Below are positions 8,087 through 21,556 of a stretch of DNA of 64,000 nt, piece by piece; positions within the stretch are counted from its first letter, which is position 1; every line of letters begins with the position of its first letter. Source of the stretch: Hamiltosporidium tvaerminnensis (Eukaryota; Microsporidia; Dubosqiidae); assembly GCA_022605425.2 (NCBI GenBank), contig CM061248.1, forward strand, positions 62,001 through 126,000, written 5' to 3'. Below the pieces are notes generated by a model. It made no database searches. It saw only the letters and a program-made list of their open reading frames with translations, and was not told the DNA's origin. Made by a program: the position numbers and the translations under genes.

Positions 8087-11000
8087 AATAAAAGATAATA
8101 AAAATTTTTAATTTCTTTTTTTTATTGTATTTAGCAGATTGTTCATTCTAAAAGTCTAATAATTTTATTTGGATTTTATAGAATAAATAAGTATAAAACA
8201 AAATTTAAATCACTTTGAGGTTTTACGATGATCGTCATAATTGAATTGTTCATTGCTTAAATGAAATAAAAAAAATCGGTTATATTTGATATCTTTTGTA
8301 AAGTTTTTGCCAATTCGTAAAAAAATTATATTGTTTAGATTTAATATAATTATCATATTTAAAAAGAATTTTAAAGATTTATTAAAACACTCTTTTAGTT
8401 CCTACGTACCTTGAACAATAAAAAATCAAATAGATACGATTTGATAACAATTGATAGACGTAGATTCATATAACCAATAATAAAAAGCTTAAAATATGAA
8501 TTATAAATACATTAAATAGAAATAAATAAATAATTTTTGTTAATCGATCAAATTTAAGTTTTACTCAATTTTATATTAAATGTTTTTCCAACTATTTTAA
8601 ATGCAAGATATGTCATTAAATATTTGCAAAACTATTAAGAGAAAATTAGATAAATTTAGTGATTAGATATTACTTTTGTAGAACATTACAAAATTATTAG
8701 ACTGAAAAATAGGAAAAAATTTTATATGCTCTCTTATATACTATAAAGTTTGATTTATATTAAATGAGTCTTTGTCTGGTGAAATATAAAAATTTCTAAA
8801 TATTTTTAAATATTAGAAAATTACAGAACTTAGGTTTAAAACCGAAGATAAACCAAATGTTATAACTACAATATTTTCATAATATCATTTATATTATATT
8901 CTGTAATAGTTTGATTTTTAAACGATAATGTTCTAATCATTAAAATTAGCAAATTTAGAAACTTTCTTAACTCATATATCAAATCGAATCTAAAGATAAA
9001 TATTAAGATAGTTGTCGTTATAAAAAACGTTTCATCATTAATTTAATCATTAGATTTGTTGTTTATATTAGTAAATTCAGAAGTATAAACACTTCAGACC
9101 AATTATTTACTTAGCAATATATTATAAGACAGAGATATATAAATTGACAAAATCAAAAAAATCAAAAGTTGTAATTGTTGAAAGATGTAACTTTGTATGA
9201 TAAACTGTTAGATGAAACAGTTCTTTTTTGTATTATTGATTTTTTTTACGGTTCACCATTACTTTCATATTCCTTATCATTTTTTTACATCATTATCGAA
9301 TTCTAGATCGGCTTTTCGTCATCAAAATTATTATTCTGATTTTTAGCGCTTTATTAGCTCATTCTCGCTTCATCTTGTGATAGACATATGTAGACAAGGT
9401 ATGGGCTGAATTATTCCCAAGATTCCTTGTATGATATCAAAAGAAAGTTTTAATCAGACTCTGAAAGATGCGTATCGTGACTCAAGTCTTCCTATTAGAT
9501 CAAAATAATTAAACTTGAATATCTTTAAACATTATATATCGTATGTATACTTATATTCTATTGAAGATCAATCTACTTAATATACCTTTTGGTAGTTGCT
9601 GGCAACGCTATGCGGTTATAGCGCAAAGAAATGTTATTTTGACTCAATTTGAACATTAAACTTTACTCATTAGAATAGTAAGCCGTCTTTCTTATGAATT
9701 TTGTTCCAACGATTGAACACCGGCTTTTTACTTCATATCAATTCCGATATGTGTAATAAGTTTAGTTTTTTTATCTAAAATTAGATATCCGATCTATAAT
9801 TTCGGATAAATTCATAACGTTCTATTTAGATCGACACGTTTTCGGATAAAAAAGTGATCGTTTTTTTACACAGATTTGTTTCTGATTCATTTTGAAGATT
9901 TTTATTTCTTTGTTTGCGAAAAACAGGTATAGATATTTAAAAAAGTATCATAATATGCCATTTGGTCCTATAAATCTATTATTTTTACGAGTCGCCACAT
10001 ATTGACTAAATTCACAAAATTTATATCTTATATACTTTCGTTTGTATTCCAGGACTAATTTATATCCTTATCTATTAAGATATCGCTTTTTACCGTTGAT
10101 TGATACTTTGCTTAGGTTAATTCGGGATAGAATAGAGATATCATTTAAAAATTTCTAGTTTTACATAGTTTTGAATTTATTTCCGTAATTCATTTATATG
10201 TTAAAATTTAAGTGTTCAGCTTTCAAAATTTTTTTGTGATTATTAATTTTCTTACATTTATTTTATAGTCCTGCAATTAGAATAAATTTTTGTTTATATT
10301 TGTATTTAAGATTTGGCTTTAATGATGCTATTTTTTTGATTCCTTAAAAAATACCTGAGTGTTTTACCTTCATAGATTTTCTTTCTTATTGAAAGTATAA
10401 TATCCCCATTACAGTTAATAGCTAAGCAACTAGTTGTGATTTTCATAATTAAGCTTTGTAGAAAAAAAAGAAATATAAACAGAAAAATAAAAAAGAATTT
10501 TGCCATGAAGAAATTTTCTTTCATTTTGATCTCGGAGATCGGGAAATTATTTTAACGGGCAAGAAAAATTAAAGAAAATTATCAAACGTAGAAATCGGTT
10601 CTAAATAAATTTATTTTTCTCTTTGTCTCTAGGTTTCTGAAAATGTATAGTTTTGATCGAAGTACATTCAGAAAAGAAAAAAAATAATAATTTAAAATGG
10701 ATTTAGATACTAGAATTTTATTTGTCATAATAGATGCCTATTTTAAATAGAATTTTAATCCACTATGATTTATAATATTAAAATTACCTAAAATATTATC
10801 TAATCGCAATAGATTTAGGTTAAAGGAATTCTCCGTCTGTCAAGTAGAAGTTATTCCTCAATCTAAATTCATTTCATGAATAAATTATACAAAAAATGTT
10901 CGAGGATTTACCAGTCTATCTCTTTAAGAATATATACTAATTATTATAAAAAAAATGGCATGTAAATAAGTATTTTAGGTTATATATTACAAAACGGGTG

Positions 11001-14000
11001 ATATCCGTTTGAACTGGTTTATAATTTTTAGTTTTAAATTACATATTTTTTCGAATTAAAGCTTAAATTAAGTCTAGATTGGATTATATATTTATAAAAA
11101 TATTATTTTTAAAATACATTTTCTTGAGAATAAAGAAGAAACTGTAGTTACTATACAAGTTTGCGAGTAAAATATTAGTAGAAATCCCCTTATATTGATT
11201 TATATTGTATTGCATTTAACCATAAATCAATAACAGAAAACCAAATAGATTTAAAACACATTCGTTTGATAAAACAATACGTCTCCTTTAAATTTCAGAA
11301 TGTGCAGCTCCTAAGTTCATTGGTGTCGTGTATGTTAGTAAAAACAAGAACGGAAGCCTTTAAAATCTTTAGAATATGCAACAATTTTACAGAGCTTGAA
11401 ATAATTGTATTTCGGCAATAGTAAGACAGTCAAAATTGTACTCACTTTCAAAAAAGACAGACACAGTCGAGCAACTCGAAAATAAAAGATACCACGTGTG
11501 ATTTCACATAAGCTTCACGGTGAAGTTAAATAAACATTTATTTATGATTTAAACAGATATATTATAAAGTATTCAAACCTTCTTCAGTATGCTTTTTTCT
11601 GAAAATTCTAAAAATTTTATGCAAAAAACGTAGGTACGTAGAAAAAACAGATTTAATATTCTAAAAATTTAGTTGTATTCTTTTAGCTTCATGTATTTAT
11701 GCCAGCACATTCCGATAGGGAATATTTTTCAAAACTTATTTCTAATTATCAAACACCAAAACTTGAAATGTAGCAGTTTTTGGCTAAGTAGCCAGGATCC
11801 AAAGATTAGGTTAAAATTTTACTCACGTATAACATTCAATAATACCTTTAACATGTAACAAAAAATTGATCATTTAATTCCTTTGCTAATAAAATTTGGT
11901 CATATATTGTATTTAAATTGAAAAATTAAATCTATGTTATTTTATGGACCATGGGAATCTTATTAAACACTTTATATTATTAAAAATCAAGATAAACAAC
12001 ATAATATTTAGTGGGAGAGATTGCCATAAATGAGTAAACAGAAATTCAACTTCTAATGGGCACCAAAGTGAGTAAAATTTCTATGATAATACCGAAGGTG
12101 CGTAAACTATGGCCAAAATAAAAGACTACAATCAGTGAAAAGTTAAATATAATATAAATTACAGTTAAAAATTGAAATATGTTTGTAAAAAAAAGCAAAT
12201 ACATACATTTTCAGTCTCTTTTACCTCTCGGAATCAAGAAGAAAACTGGAATTTTCATATATTTATTTTAATTGTTGTACCTCTGAATAAAGAAATCCCT
12301 TTGAGATCAAGTTCCTTTTATATCCAACCAAATGTCGACAATATTAATCACACTTTTGCCAAGAAGATGGTTTTTAATGTGTTTGTCGCTCTTCCACGCA
12401 AAAATATATCGAAATATTATTAATTTAACAGTATTTTTTAACATAATAATAAAAAATATTAGAAAATACAAAATATTCTTGTTTGTATAGTGAGCTAAAT
12501 CTGTTTTTTTATCTTTAATAAATATTTTATAATTAATATAGACTTACATTAAAATTAAAAATAATTGTAAATAAATATATCGTAGAGAGTTCTGATTATA
12601 TACTATTATATTTCAAATGATTTTATTTTTTTTATCAAAATCGATTTAATCATATTAGTGGGAAAATATATAAATTAAAAGGAAAACTATTAAAATACAA
12701 TTGATGAAATTTTTTAATAATTAACTTAAAATAATCGACTATATTTCATCCATAATTATTTTAAAATATTTAAATGCAACAACTAGATTAAATATTATTT
12801 GGCTGAAAAAATAATAGTCAGAAGCTTTAAAGTTACAATTTAAATCTCGATTCGATAAAATTCTGTATTTTTTTCTTTAAGTTTCGGAAAATTGGTTATT
12901 CTATCTTTGAAAGTATTAAATAAAAAAATTAAATATATTTTAATAAAACTCAAAGCAGCAAATATCAAATTATTTTTTTAAGAACAATATATCAATATTT
13001 CTTTATATAGAAAACTTAAACCACAGTTTTTTATTCGTTTTTATTTCAAAAATTTATTTTCTTTCAAATCTTGAAGCCGTGCTGAAATGAAATCTAATCT
13101 TTAATGATAAGATTTCATTTGAGCAAACAATTTTTTGAATTCTAATAACTTTGCTGACGAATAAAGTTCTAACGATATTTCAAGGTATACCGGTGTCTTA
13201 CTTAATTTCAAACTCGAATGCAGCTGATCTGCGTCGCGATATCTTGCTTAAAGCTATTTTATTCCACTTCAAAAATCGCGTTCGAACCAATTTAACGTAC
13301 TCTGTTACAATCCTAAATACTAACTCTGGTATGTAAAAGAAATATAAAAAGTAATTTTTAAACTCATTTAAATCAAACAATAATTAATGGATAAACGAAT
13401 AATTTAAACAGTTAGTTGAAAAAGTTCCTAATTTACAAATTATATTTCTATTATTTTTTTTTGATATGATAGTCCTCGAAAGATTTTCCAATATAAATGA
13501 ATCTCAGCTTCTATGTAAAATTAAGTGGTTTCCTTTTATCATAATTTTTGAAGATCTTGCATTGTTTTATAGTTTCCATCCTAAAAATAGAATTAATTGT
13601 TTGACAATAGTTACAAAAAACATCCTTATGCTCAATAAATTAATGTAAATACTGGCATATGGTTAGATAATTTGAAAATATTTTTTCATAGATGATTTGC
13701 TCAAAAAATGTATAAATACATCAAAGGTTTCCAAATTGTAAATAGAAAATGACGCATTATTATATCCGGCTACTGAATTTCATACAATAAATTTTAAGTC
13801 AGAATCTATAAAATATTTAAAATATATTTAATTTAATTATACCGTAAATAAATCACTATTTTTTCACAACTGACACTTCAATTGATATTTCTGTTTTACT
13901 ATTTTTATGGATTTCATATCTCATTATAAAATAAAAATAATATAGATTTTGTCTTCCTAGAATCCTTCTCTTCGTTTTTATGTATTATCTTAAAAATAAG

Positions 14001-15209
14001 ATTGGTATATTTTATCTTTTTCTATGATCATATTTGTATTTTAATTAATATCAAGATTAACTCTTAAATATTATACATTCCTGCGATGAAAAAAGACTAA
14101 AGAAGTCTCCAATGTAGCAAGAACAAATACATGCTACAATTAAACCATATTTTTCTGCTTTATATTTAAATATAAGAACTTGGTAATAATATCATTCAAA
14201 GTATAATTAAATTAGTAATTTATTTTATATTAATAAATAAAACTACCTGATTTATCATACATTTATACTATAATTCTAAAGTTTTTATGTTGTGATTTAA
14301 ACTTGGTTTGGCTTTAATTTAAATAAGTCTTTCTACGTTAAATTAAAACCATTTTTTTATCTTTATTTTCTGTCTAATGTACACCCTTTTCATTTATCAA
14401 TATACAGTAAATTTTTTATGAATACGAACACATATGTTTTAACAAAATTATTCAAATATAAACGTGGTAATTTAAAGAGTTTTTCTGGGTATAAAAGAGT
14501 ATATTTTAAACATATGGCTAAGGTATTTCATACAAAAGTGCCTATTTAAAACAAAAAAATCAAATTTACGAATCTATAGTCAAAAAAATTTGGGCGCTTC
14601 TATTCAGTGTTCATCATGCTGTAAATGAGACTGTAAGGAAGCCAAGACTCGTTTTATCATAGACATAACAAGTTTTCTCGCAAAAGGAGTAAAGTTTCAT
14701 TACAAATTTCGATTAATTTTTACTTTCTTTTCACATTTTTAAAAGTATAAAGATGCACCTATTTTTTCATATAATCTTAAAAATGTTCTATTTTTAAAAA
14801 TTACGTGATTAGCATAGCCAAGAAAGTATTTAATTTCTTTTTTTAATGAAAATATTCCACAGAAACCCTTGATTTATGTTTGATATATTATCTTGCTAAA
14901 AAATACTCGTCTAAACCCATGTTTCTAGCAGATGATTCCAAAATTTTGCAAGAGTATTAATATATTAAAAACAGACCATACAAATATGAACAAATGCCAA
15001 ATTTCCAGCATTGAGAAATTAAATACCTACTAAAACCATGATATTTCGTCTTTCATCGATACAAAAACCTTACTATCTAAATTTAACAGCTCGAACTTGC
15101 ATTTATCACTAAATATTGTCGTTTTCCAATCGTCATTTGAAATCGATAAAAAAAATAGTTTTGAAATGTTAAATCTAGCAACCATATTTTTTCCCCACCA
15201 TTTCGGGAG
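8087..15209. other. 7-kb gene desert
   Basis: AT-rich DNA without a convincing gene apart from the weak ORF at 10306-10524. Open stretches at 11673, 12172, 13151 and 13466 are short, mostly lack ATG starts and show no domain. Slightly GC-richer patches near 9590-9630, 11280-11520, 13190-13300 and 14590-14680 could be eroded elements, but I could not identify them by translation. No tRNA-like T-arm with a matching acceptor was found. Confidence 0.5.
10306..10524 (-). CDS. possible small secreted or membrane protein, 72 residues
   Basis: An ATG-initiated open frame on the minus strand. The product begins MKENFFMAKFFFIFLFIFLF, a signal-peptide or membrane-anchor pattern, followed by ~45 hydrophilic residues with two cysteines. 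No CCC precedes the ATG and no family is recognised. Hydrophobic short ORFs arise by chance in T-rich DNA, so this may be spurious or the remnant of a secreted-protein gene. Confidence 0.2.
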   Translation of the reverse strand: MKENFFMAKFFFIFLFIFLFFLQSLIMKITTSCLAINCNGDIILSIRKKIYEGKTLRYFLRNQKNSIIKAKS

Positions 15210-15485
15210 CAAAATTAGTTTAGAGTATTCTCTTATTGTCGTAAGAGGCGACTAAAAGGAACTGGTTCTCCATGTTGGGGTTGGGCGTAGGGCTAAGAAC
15301 CCATCCGTTAAAACCAACTTGTACCAAGCCAAAAAAATACACAAATCTATTGGAATGAGACTGGTAGGCGGTATTTCTGAGTGGAGCCAAGGCTCGTACA
15401 AGGCTGTAGTGCCGAAAATGAGGAACAATATTTTTTCATGACAAAAAAGCTTTTTGAGAAAGAGAAGGGGCATGGATACCGACTT
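15210..15485 (+). mobile_element. 5'-end fragment of a non-LTR retrotransposon (LINE)
   Basis: This segment is clearly GC-richer than its surroundings. It contains TTGTCGTAAGAGGCGACTAA and GTTGGGCGTAGGGCTAAGAACCC, which to my recollection are typical of the conserved 5' leader of RTE-like LINEs. In the plus frame starting near 15261 it reads open to a stop near 15438, including VGVGRRAKNPSVKTNLYQAK and MRLVGGISEWSQGSYKAVV, the leader peptide pattern preceding the endonuclease in such elements. No endonuclease or reverse transcriptase follows: the next 3.8 kb is AT-rich with no long frame, so this is an isolated fragment. A minus-strand open stretch at 15252-15473 is its shadow. Confidence 0.45.
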
Positions 15486-17311
15486 TATTTGGGTAATTTC
15501 TTAAAGTCTGGACGGTATCTTTTTTATTTCATAGCCCCAGAAATTTTTTTGTAATTTCTGCCGGACTAATTTTAGATTTTTTTCTTCTAGAATCAGAAAT
15601 TCCATTAATAACGGTAATATTTAAAAGAAATAAGGTCGTAAGATACATTGAATATTCTTATAATGTTTATATATAGACTTCTGTACAGCATCATGGACTG
15701 TAGACCTATCTATTTGAAGCAATTCAGAATTTTATTTGAATTTAATTTTAAGCTTAACTCCAATATAGCATCTTTTTTCTCGACTGATTAAATATAACAC
15801 ATTGAACGGGGATTTAAACCCGATAAGAAATAATTACTTGATCTATGATACAAAATAGTTAATAATTTTGAGGTGTGCGGATTTATTTGACATTTTAAGA
15901 ATATATATGTACAAATGTATCACTAAAGATTAAAAACAAACTCACAAAAGAACAATATAGATATACAATATTAGGAATCATTATTTACTAAAAATGATTT
16001 CGAATTTCTATTAAAAATATAGGAAAATTTAGAATTTTTAGAGTGTACGGATTCTCTTGATATACTATATGTCCTTGGCCTTCTATTTTCGTTCAAAATA
16101 CTGTCACTTACCATACAATTGAAATGTGTGTTCAAAATAATAACAAAAAAGTTTTCTTACTTTTGTTGAATTTTATTTCGTTATATGCTGTTTTCTATCC
16201 GTTTATTTTATGAGCTGTTTAAAATTAAAAAAGTGTAACAAAACATTAAAGTTTAATACTGAACATCCCATAGCCGAGTATAAATTTTTTCTACTTAAAA
16301 TGCTTCTTAGTCTTGCTTTATTATTTGTATATTTTCGGTATAAAAATTAACAGTAAACTAAACAACGTAAATTTTATGTTTTAAAAACTCGCTTTAACAT
16401 TTTACACCTTTATCGCAAATATTTTGACATTTAAAATATGACTTATAATTCCACTGTCGCCTCTACAGAGACAAAACTGTTTTACTACCTCAGCGTACTG
16501 ATACAGGCTTTTATCTTAATATGTTTATGGTTATATTACAAAAGTATATAATACACATTTATTGAAACCAAAAATATTCAGGAAATAAAATTTTAAGCTC
16601 CTGTGCTGGTAAGATGAAAGTGATAGATTTTAGGGGAAATTGTATAATAGGTGGCCTAGAAGATTAACTTTTTTTGTTTTACAGTCAGAACCTAAGGGAT
16701 TGATTAAGGTTATTGAAAAAGATTCAGTCTTTGTCGATGTCGAGATAAGAATTGTGAAAAAAAATGAAAGATTAAGTAGTTGGATAAGCTGCTGAATTCG
16801 AAGCCGCATATACTACAGACAAAGAATAATCGATTGATTTTTTTTCAAAGTGTTACATTTTTAAAATATCAATTTTTCTCTTTTTTTTGTAAATATATTT
16901 GTATCCAATTTAAGGTTGAAATTATTAGATAACTTTTAGATTTACCCTTCTAGAGTACTAAGTATTAACAAAGATTAAACTCAAAACGTCGGAAGTTGAA
17001 ATCCTATTACGTATATTAGGTATCAGCAACATAGTATGTCATATGTGTTATAAAATTATTTTAGTAATTAATTGCATGCGAAAATTCAAATTTGTAATAA
17101 AGCTTTTATTTTGGTCACATCAGATTAGTATGCGTATATTCTTTTCAATATTATATTTTAATTTTAATATTCCCAAATATAAATTTTGTAAACATATTAC
17201 AATATATTTCCACATTATATATGAATGTTTGTTTTCTTGCTTTGTTTATTTCTGCATTTTAATTTTCGTAATGAATTAAATTTTTTATAGAAGCAGTATT
17301 AGAGTTTTTTT

Positions 17312-17445
17312 TATTATCATAAGTTTTTCGAATATAGAATATGAAAGTATTTTGCATTAGAATACTCTTTATAGTTTATCATCATAAGTTTTTCGAACAT
17401 AGAATATGAAAGTATTTTGCATATGAATACTCTTTATTGTATATT
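17312..17445 (+). repeat. 65-bp tandem duplication
   Basis: ATCATAAGTTTTTCGAAYATAGAATATGAAAGTATTTTGCAT is followed by GAATACTCTTTAT, and the whole unit is repeated once with few differences (starts 17316 and 17381). The low divergence suggests a fairly recent duplication. Confidence 0.8.
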
Positions 17446-19310
17446 ATCTTGTTTCTTTGCTTTATTACCTTTCATAATAAAATTTTAAATTTCAAATATA
17501 AAACTGTAAAAATTTTATCTTTGTTGAATATATTTATGATTCTTATTATTTTTAATTTGTCAGGTTTAAATAATATATATTACACTTTTCTTATAATTGA
17601 TTAGATATAGTCAGAATACAATATAATTTTTTTTACTTCAAGTCATATATAATTCATGTTTTTTCTATTTTTACTAATGGATTTATTTGGATAATTCCAT
17701 TTCTATGATCTTAATTAAAGTATTACACTCATTCGATCTATAAAACTCCAATTCTTTGTAGTTTGACAAGTATTTTTACATTTATTTTGTAAATTCGGTT
17801 ATTTTCATAAATAGATAATTTAAATATCATTTTTTGCTTTATAAAACATATTTAAGTGTTGTTTTTAAGTTTATTAACCATGCTTTAGTAAATAAACTGA
17901 TAAGAAACACGGGTTAAAATCTCTATAATTTAGAACCATTATAAAATTTAAGAATCATAAGTTTTGAAATATAGAATGATTAAACGTATAAAATCGGTCG
18001 ACATATCTTTAGATAATATTCAGAGTATTATATGTGCTTCTTTAAAAGTTTATGTTCTGTATATTTGATGCTGGTAATATCAATACAACTTTGTTAGAGT
18101 TTTTTGATTTATCATTTTTAATTTTATGACTTGTAATATTATCAGATTTTACTATATCCAATCAAGAGTATTCTAACAATTACGATTGTTATGTTTCAGG
18201 ATAATACGATGCATGCTGTTATGAAAATTTAATTTCCTTATTAACATACATTCAGGGCATAATTATACATTAGACTTCTTCATAACTGCTAATTGAACAA
18301 AAAATTTTTTTCCACAGCTTTAAAATGAAAGCAATAATGATTTTCTAAAAAGCTTTTGGAAGTAAATTAATTTCTTTTGTTGGAGTGTAGACCAGGAAAA
18401 ATAAGATGTTTTAATCTATAAAATTATATTTTGCGCTAATTTGTATACAAATTATATATCGCTTTGGCTCGTTGTTTATAATTAGCATTACTATTTGATT
18501 ATATGATATTTCGGGAATTTATCGATTAGAATATAATTAAATCAACTTAAATGATTTCAAGATTTAAAATTCTAATATTGTTTAATGTAAATTTTTTAGA
18601 TTTGAATTTAAAAACACCATTTTTTCTGTATTTTTTATAGCACTTTCGTTATTTTTGCACCAGGTTGGATATTTCATATTATGCATCATAACTTTATTAA
18701 TAATTATTTTAAGCAAACAGTGTATTATCTTTGATTTAGACTCTCAAACTAGCTTATATCCTTACTATACCTTTTTTATTTTGGTATTATTGATTTCTCC
18801 TTTGTTTTTGTGTCGTAGAGGCTTTAATTAAACTATTTCACTGTATTTTACAGACAAATTCGTTATCATAAAAACCAATTCAAAGTCTTTTTCTTTTTGT
18901 ATATTTTAACCAGTCAAGTAAAAATGGTAAAATTACATGTGGATTTCTTGTAAAAATGAATTCAATATAAAAGATATAATGATAAGTAACGTAATACATT
19001 GATCAAAACATAGAAATATATGTGCGAAATTACTTTAAGAGTTCATAAAAATCCAACTTAATAGTGTTTAAGTTACTATTGAAATTACATTTTTTTATGA
19101 ATCGCTGAATTATTAGCTCGCTGATTAAGTTTACCCGCTTTTATAAATAATTCTATCATCGTAAATAATCAGCATATTTTACTGTCTAGTATTGCAGTTT
19201 TTTAGATTCAAAATTGTACCTGCACATCTACTTTCTTCATTTTATAAATCTTTATATATTTTCACATTTATATTTTCTAAATTGTGCTATATTACTATTT
19301 ATATGAACAG

Positions 19311-19316
19311 CCCTAT
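19311..19316 (+). promoter_or_regulatory. CCC start-site signal of the TatD-like gene
   Basis: CCCTAT directly precedes the ATG at 19317. It decides the start, because the frame is open further upstream only through non-ATG codons. Confidence 0.55.
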
Positions 19317-20147
19317 ATGATTATAGATATAGCAATGAATATAGCAGACAAAGCTTTTCAAAACGATGTGGAAAATGTTATTGAAAGAACGTTTAAAAAC
19401 AACATTATACCTTTTTTTGTTGGAACAAACTATGAAACTTCTATTCAATGTATAAATTATGCAGATAAATACAACACATTTTCTTACGCAGGAATACATC
19501 CTGTAAACGCCACCAAGAACAAATCAGATATTAAAATGTTTCCACTTCGTCATTCTAAGGTCATCGGTATAGGAGAATGTGGATTGGATTATGACAGACT
19601 GCTATATACAAGTAAAGAAGATCAGAAATGTATTTTTAAAGAGCAACTGGAATTCAAAGAACATTTATATTTTTTGCACAGCCGAAACTGTCACAGAGAT
19701 TTTATGGAAATATTATCTGACTATAATATAAATGGAGTAGTTCATTCATTTACAGGTACCTGTGAAGAAATGAAAGATATTATTAAAAAAGGTCTTTATA
19801 TTGGAATAAATGGATGTTCTCTTAAATACGAAGAAAATCTTGAATTTATTAAAGAAGTTCCACTCGAAAGAGTTCTATTAGAAACAGATGCTCCTTATTG
19901 TAAAATAAGTAAAAGCTATGCCGGATACAAATATGTTCAAACATTTTTTAAAGAAAACAAAAAAGGATTCGGATGTCTTAAAAAAGGTAGAAACGAGCCT
20001 GTGAATATCAGACAGGTTCTTGAAGTCTTTTGCTATTTAAAAGAGTTATGTCCGTTAGAAACTGAAAATTTTCTTTTAGAAAATGCATGTAAATTATTTG
20101 GAAGTAAACTTGAAACGCTAATTAAAGAAAAATCAAAAATAACTTAA
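19317..20147 (+). CDS. TatD-family metal-dependent deoxyribonuclease
   Basis: 276 residues, close to the family's usual ~260-300. The metal-dependent hydrolase signatures appear in order. The N-terminal MIIDIAMNIADKAF (1-14) matches the eukaryotic TATDN1-type start (DIxxNLTD) that replaces the DxHxH of bacterial TatD. AGIHPVNA (58-65) follows, then VIGIGECGLDYDR (82-94) with E87, FLHSRNCHRDF (119-129) with H121, VVHSFTG (141-147) with H143, and LLETDAPY (187-194) with D191. All expected metal or catalytic residues are present. TatD enzymes are Mg2+-dependent 3'-5' exonucleases implicated in DNA repair and in DNA degradation during cell death. The start follows from the CCC at 19311 and the N-terminal match. 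The gene converges on the CENP-C-like gene across 1.4 kb of tandem repeats. Confidence 0.9.
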   Translation: MIIDIAMNIADKAFQNDVENVIERTFKNNIIPFFVGTNYETSIQCINYADKYNTFSYAGIHPVNATKNKSDIKMFPLRHSKVIGIGECGLDYDRLLYTSKEDQKCIFKEQLEFKEHLYFLHSRNCHRDFMEILSDYNINGVVHSFTGTCEEMKDIIKKGLYIGINGCSLKYEENLEFIKEVPLERVLLETDAPYCKISKSYAGYKYVQTFFKENKKGFGCLKKGRNEPVNIRQVLEVFCYLKELCPLETENFLLENACKLFGSKLETLIKEKSKIT

Positions 20148-20337
20148 AATCATATTTACCTCTAACCAAACTTAATGGATATATAGAGTTTCAGTATATA
20201 TTCTTTCCCTCTAATTTAAAAGATTTTCTTAAAAGTATTTTTGATTTAAAATTTTCCGTACAAAATATTTACATCTGTTTAAACTTAAATTTTCAATTTC
20301 TAACAGAATCTCAGTAAATTTTTAAATTTTAATGTTG

Positions 20338-20655
20338 ATTTACTCATAATAATATACGTATTCATTTAAATTTAAATTGTTAATCAAAGTAAAATATATT
20401 TTTAATAATTAAATTATATTTAATATAATAATGATATACGTATTAATTTAAATTTAAAACGGTTAATCAAAATAAAATATTTTTTATAACTTAATTACAT
20501 TTAATATAATAATGATATACTTATTTATTTAAATTTAAATTGTTAATCAAAATAAAATATTTTTTATAACTTAATTACATTTAATATAATAATGATATAC
20601 TTATTTATTTAAATTTAAATTGTTAATCAAAATAAAATATATTTTTAATAATCAA
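20338..20655 (+). repeat. ~80-bp tandem repeat, four copies
   Basis: A unit beginning around TTAATATAATAATGATATAC and containing ATTTAAATTTAAA, GGTTAATCAAAATAAAATAT repeats at about 80-81 bases (20421, 20502 and 20582, with a more diverged first copy from ~20340). The third and fourth units are nearly identical. It is AT-only satellite-like sequence just after the TatD gene. Confidence 0.8.
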
Positions 20656-20954
20656 ATATAATACAGTTTTTTCTGACTTTAATTGCTTTATTAGATATTT
20701 TTTACTTTAAAGTAAATTATTTTCATGAATTTGAGCCATTAAAGTTATGTTATGTATTTATACTTTGAGATTTACCAATATTGGTATTATATCGATTAAA
20801 AAAATCTTCCAAATTGAAAAGTATAATTATCAGTAATACTTAATTAAAAATTTCTTATCTAGATATATTACATTACCTGATTCTCTTATATAAGTATTTT
20901 TGGTAATTAACCTTGAATTCAATCCACAAATTCGATCAAAAAAAATTTCGAGCA

Positions 20955-21150
20955 TATATTTGCGTAATATATATTATATGTAGTAAGTATTGTATAGTAT
21001 ATCTAATATGTATAATATGTGGTATATATATTATATATTGTATATCTAATATGTAGTATATCTAATATGTATAGTATGTATAGTATGTATAGTATATGTA
21101 GTATGTATTGTATATTTGTATATTTAAGTATGTATAGTATATTTGTATAT
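20955..21150 (+). repeat. TATAGTATG-type microsatellite
   Basis: Irregular head-to-tail copies of TATAGTATG, TATATCTAATATG and related units. This is simple sequence likely grown by slippage. Confidence 0.75.
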
Positions 21151-21299
21151 TTTTTTTTATAAATATCAATAAATTATTGAGGTAAGTTATACGATATTTT
21201 TGTAAAAATATAATTCTAAGTAATCACAACGATTTTATCTAAAACCAAATCTATAAAAGATCTTTTTTTTAAACAAACTTTCCTTTTTTGGAATTATAT

Positions 21300-21475
21300 T
21301 CTATAAAATTTAAAAAATAAAATTTTAATGACTTTTAAATTCTATGATAGTAAAAATTAGAAAATTTTTGAAAAAAATCTATAAAATAAAATTAAATGAC
21401 TTTTAAATTCTATGATAGTAAAAATTAGAAAATTTTTGAAAAAAATCTATAAAATAAAAATTAGAAATTTTCGAA
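21300..21475 (+). repeat. 68-bp tandem duplication near the 3' end of the CENP-C-like gene
   Basis: GACTTTTAAATTCTATGATAG followed by TAAAAATTAGAAAATTTTTG occurs at 21330 and again 68 bases later, with a partial third unit. It lies 80-250 bases beyond the stop of the minus-strand gene. Confidence 0.75.
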
Positions 21476-21556
21476 AATAAAAAAAAAAATTATTCAAATA
21501 TTTCTCGTAAAAAAAAGATTAAAAATAAAGAAATTAAAACTATATTTATAAGATTT

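Larger units (their letters stand above)
15486..19316. other. 3.8-kb intergenic, no gene seen
   Basis: Very AT-rich. A 78-codon open stretch at 17043-17279 is hydrophobic and unrecognised, judged chance. The only structure noted is the 65-bp duplication at 17312-17445. No start-site CCC is seen until 19311. Confidence 0.5.

Noticed and set aside
13151-13380. Opposing 60-codon ORFs in a slightly GC-richer patch
   Set aside because: No domain on either strand and no start signal; perhaps an old element, but unsupported.
15785-15830. tRNA T-arm-like sequence (GGGGATTTAAACCCG)
   Set aside because: The loop is TTTAAAT rather than TTCRANY and no acceptor partner lies at tRNA distance.
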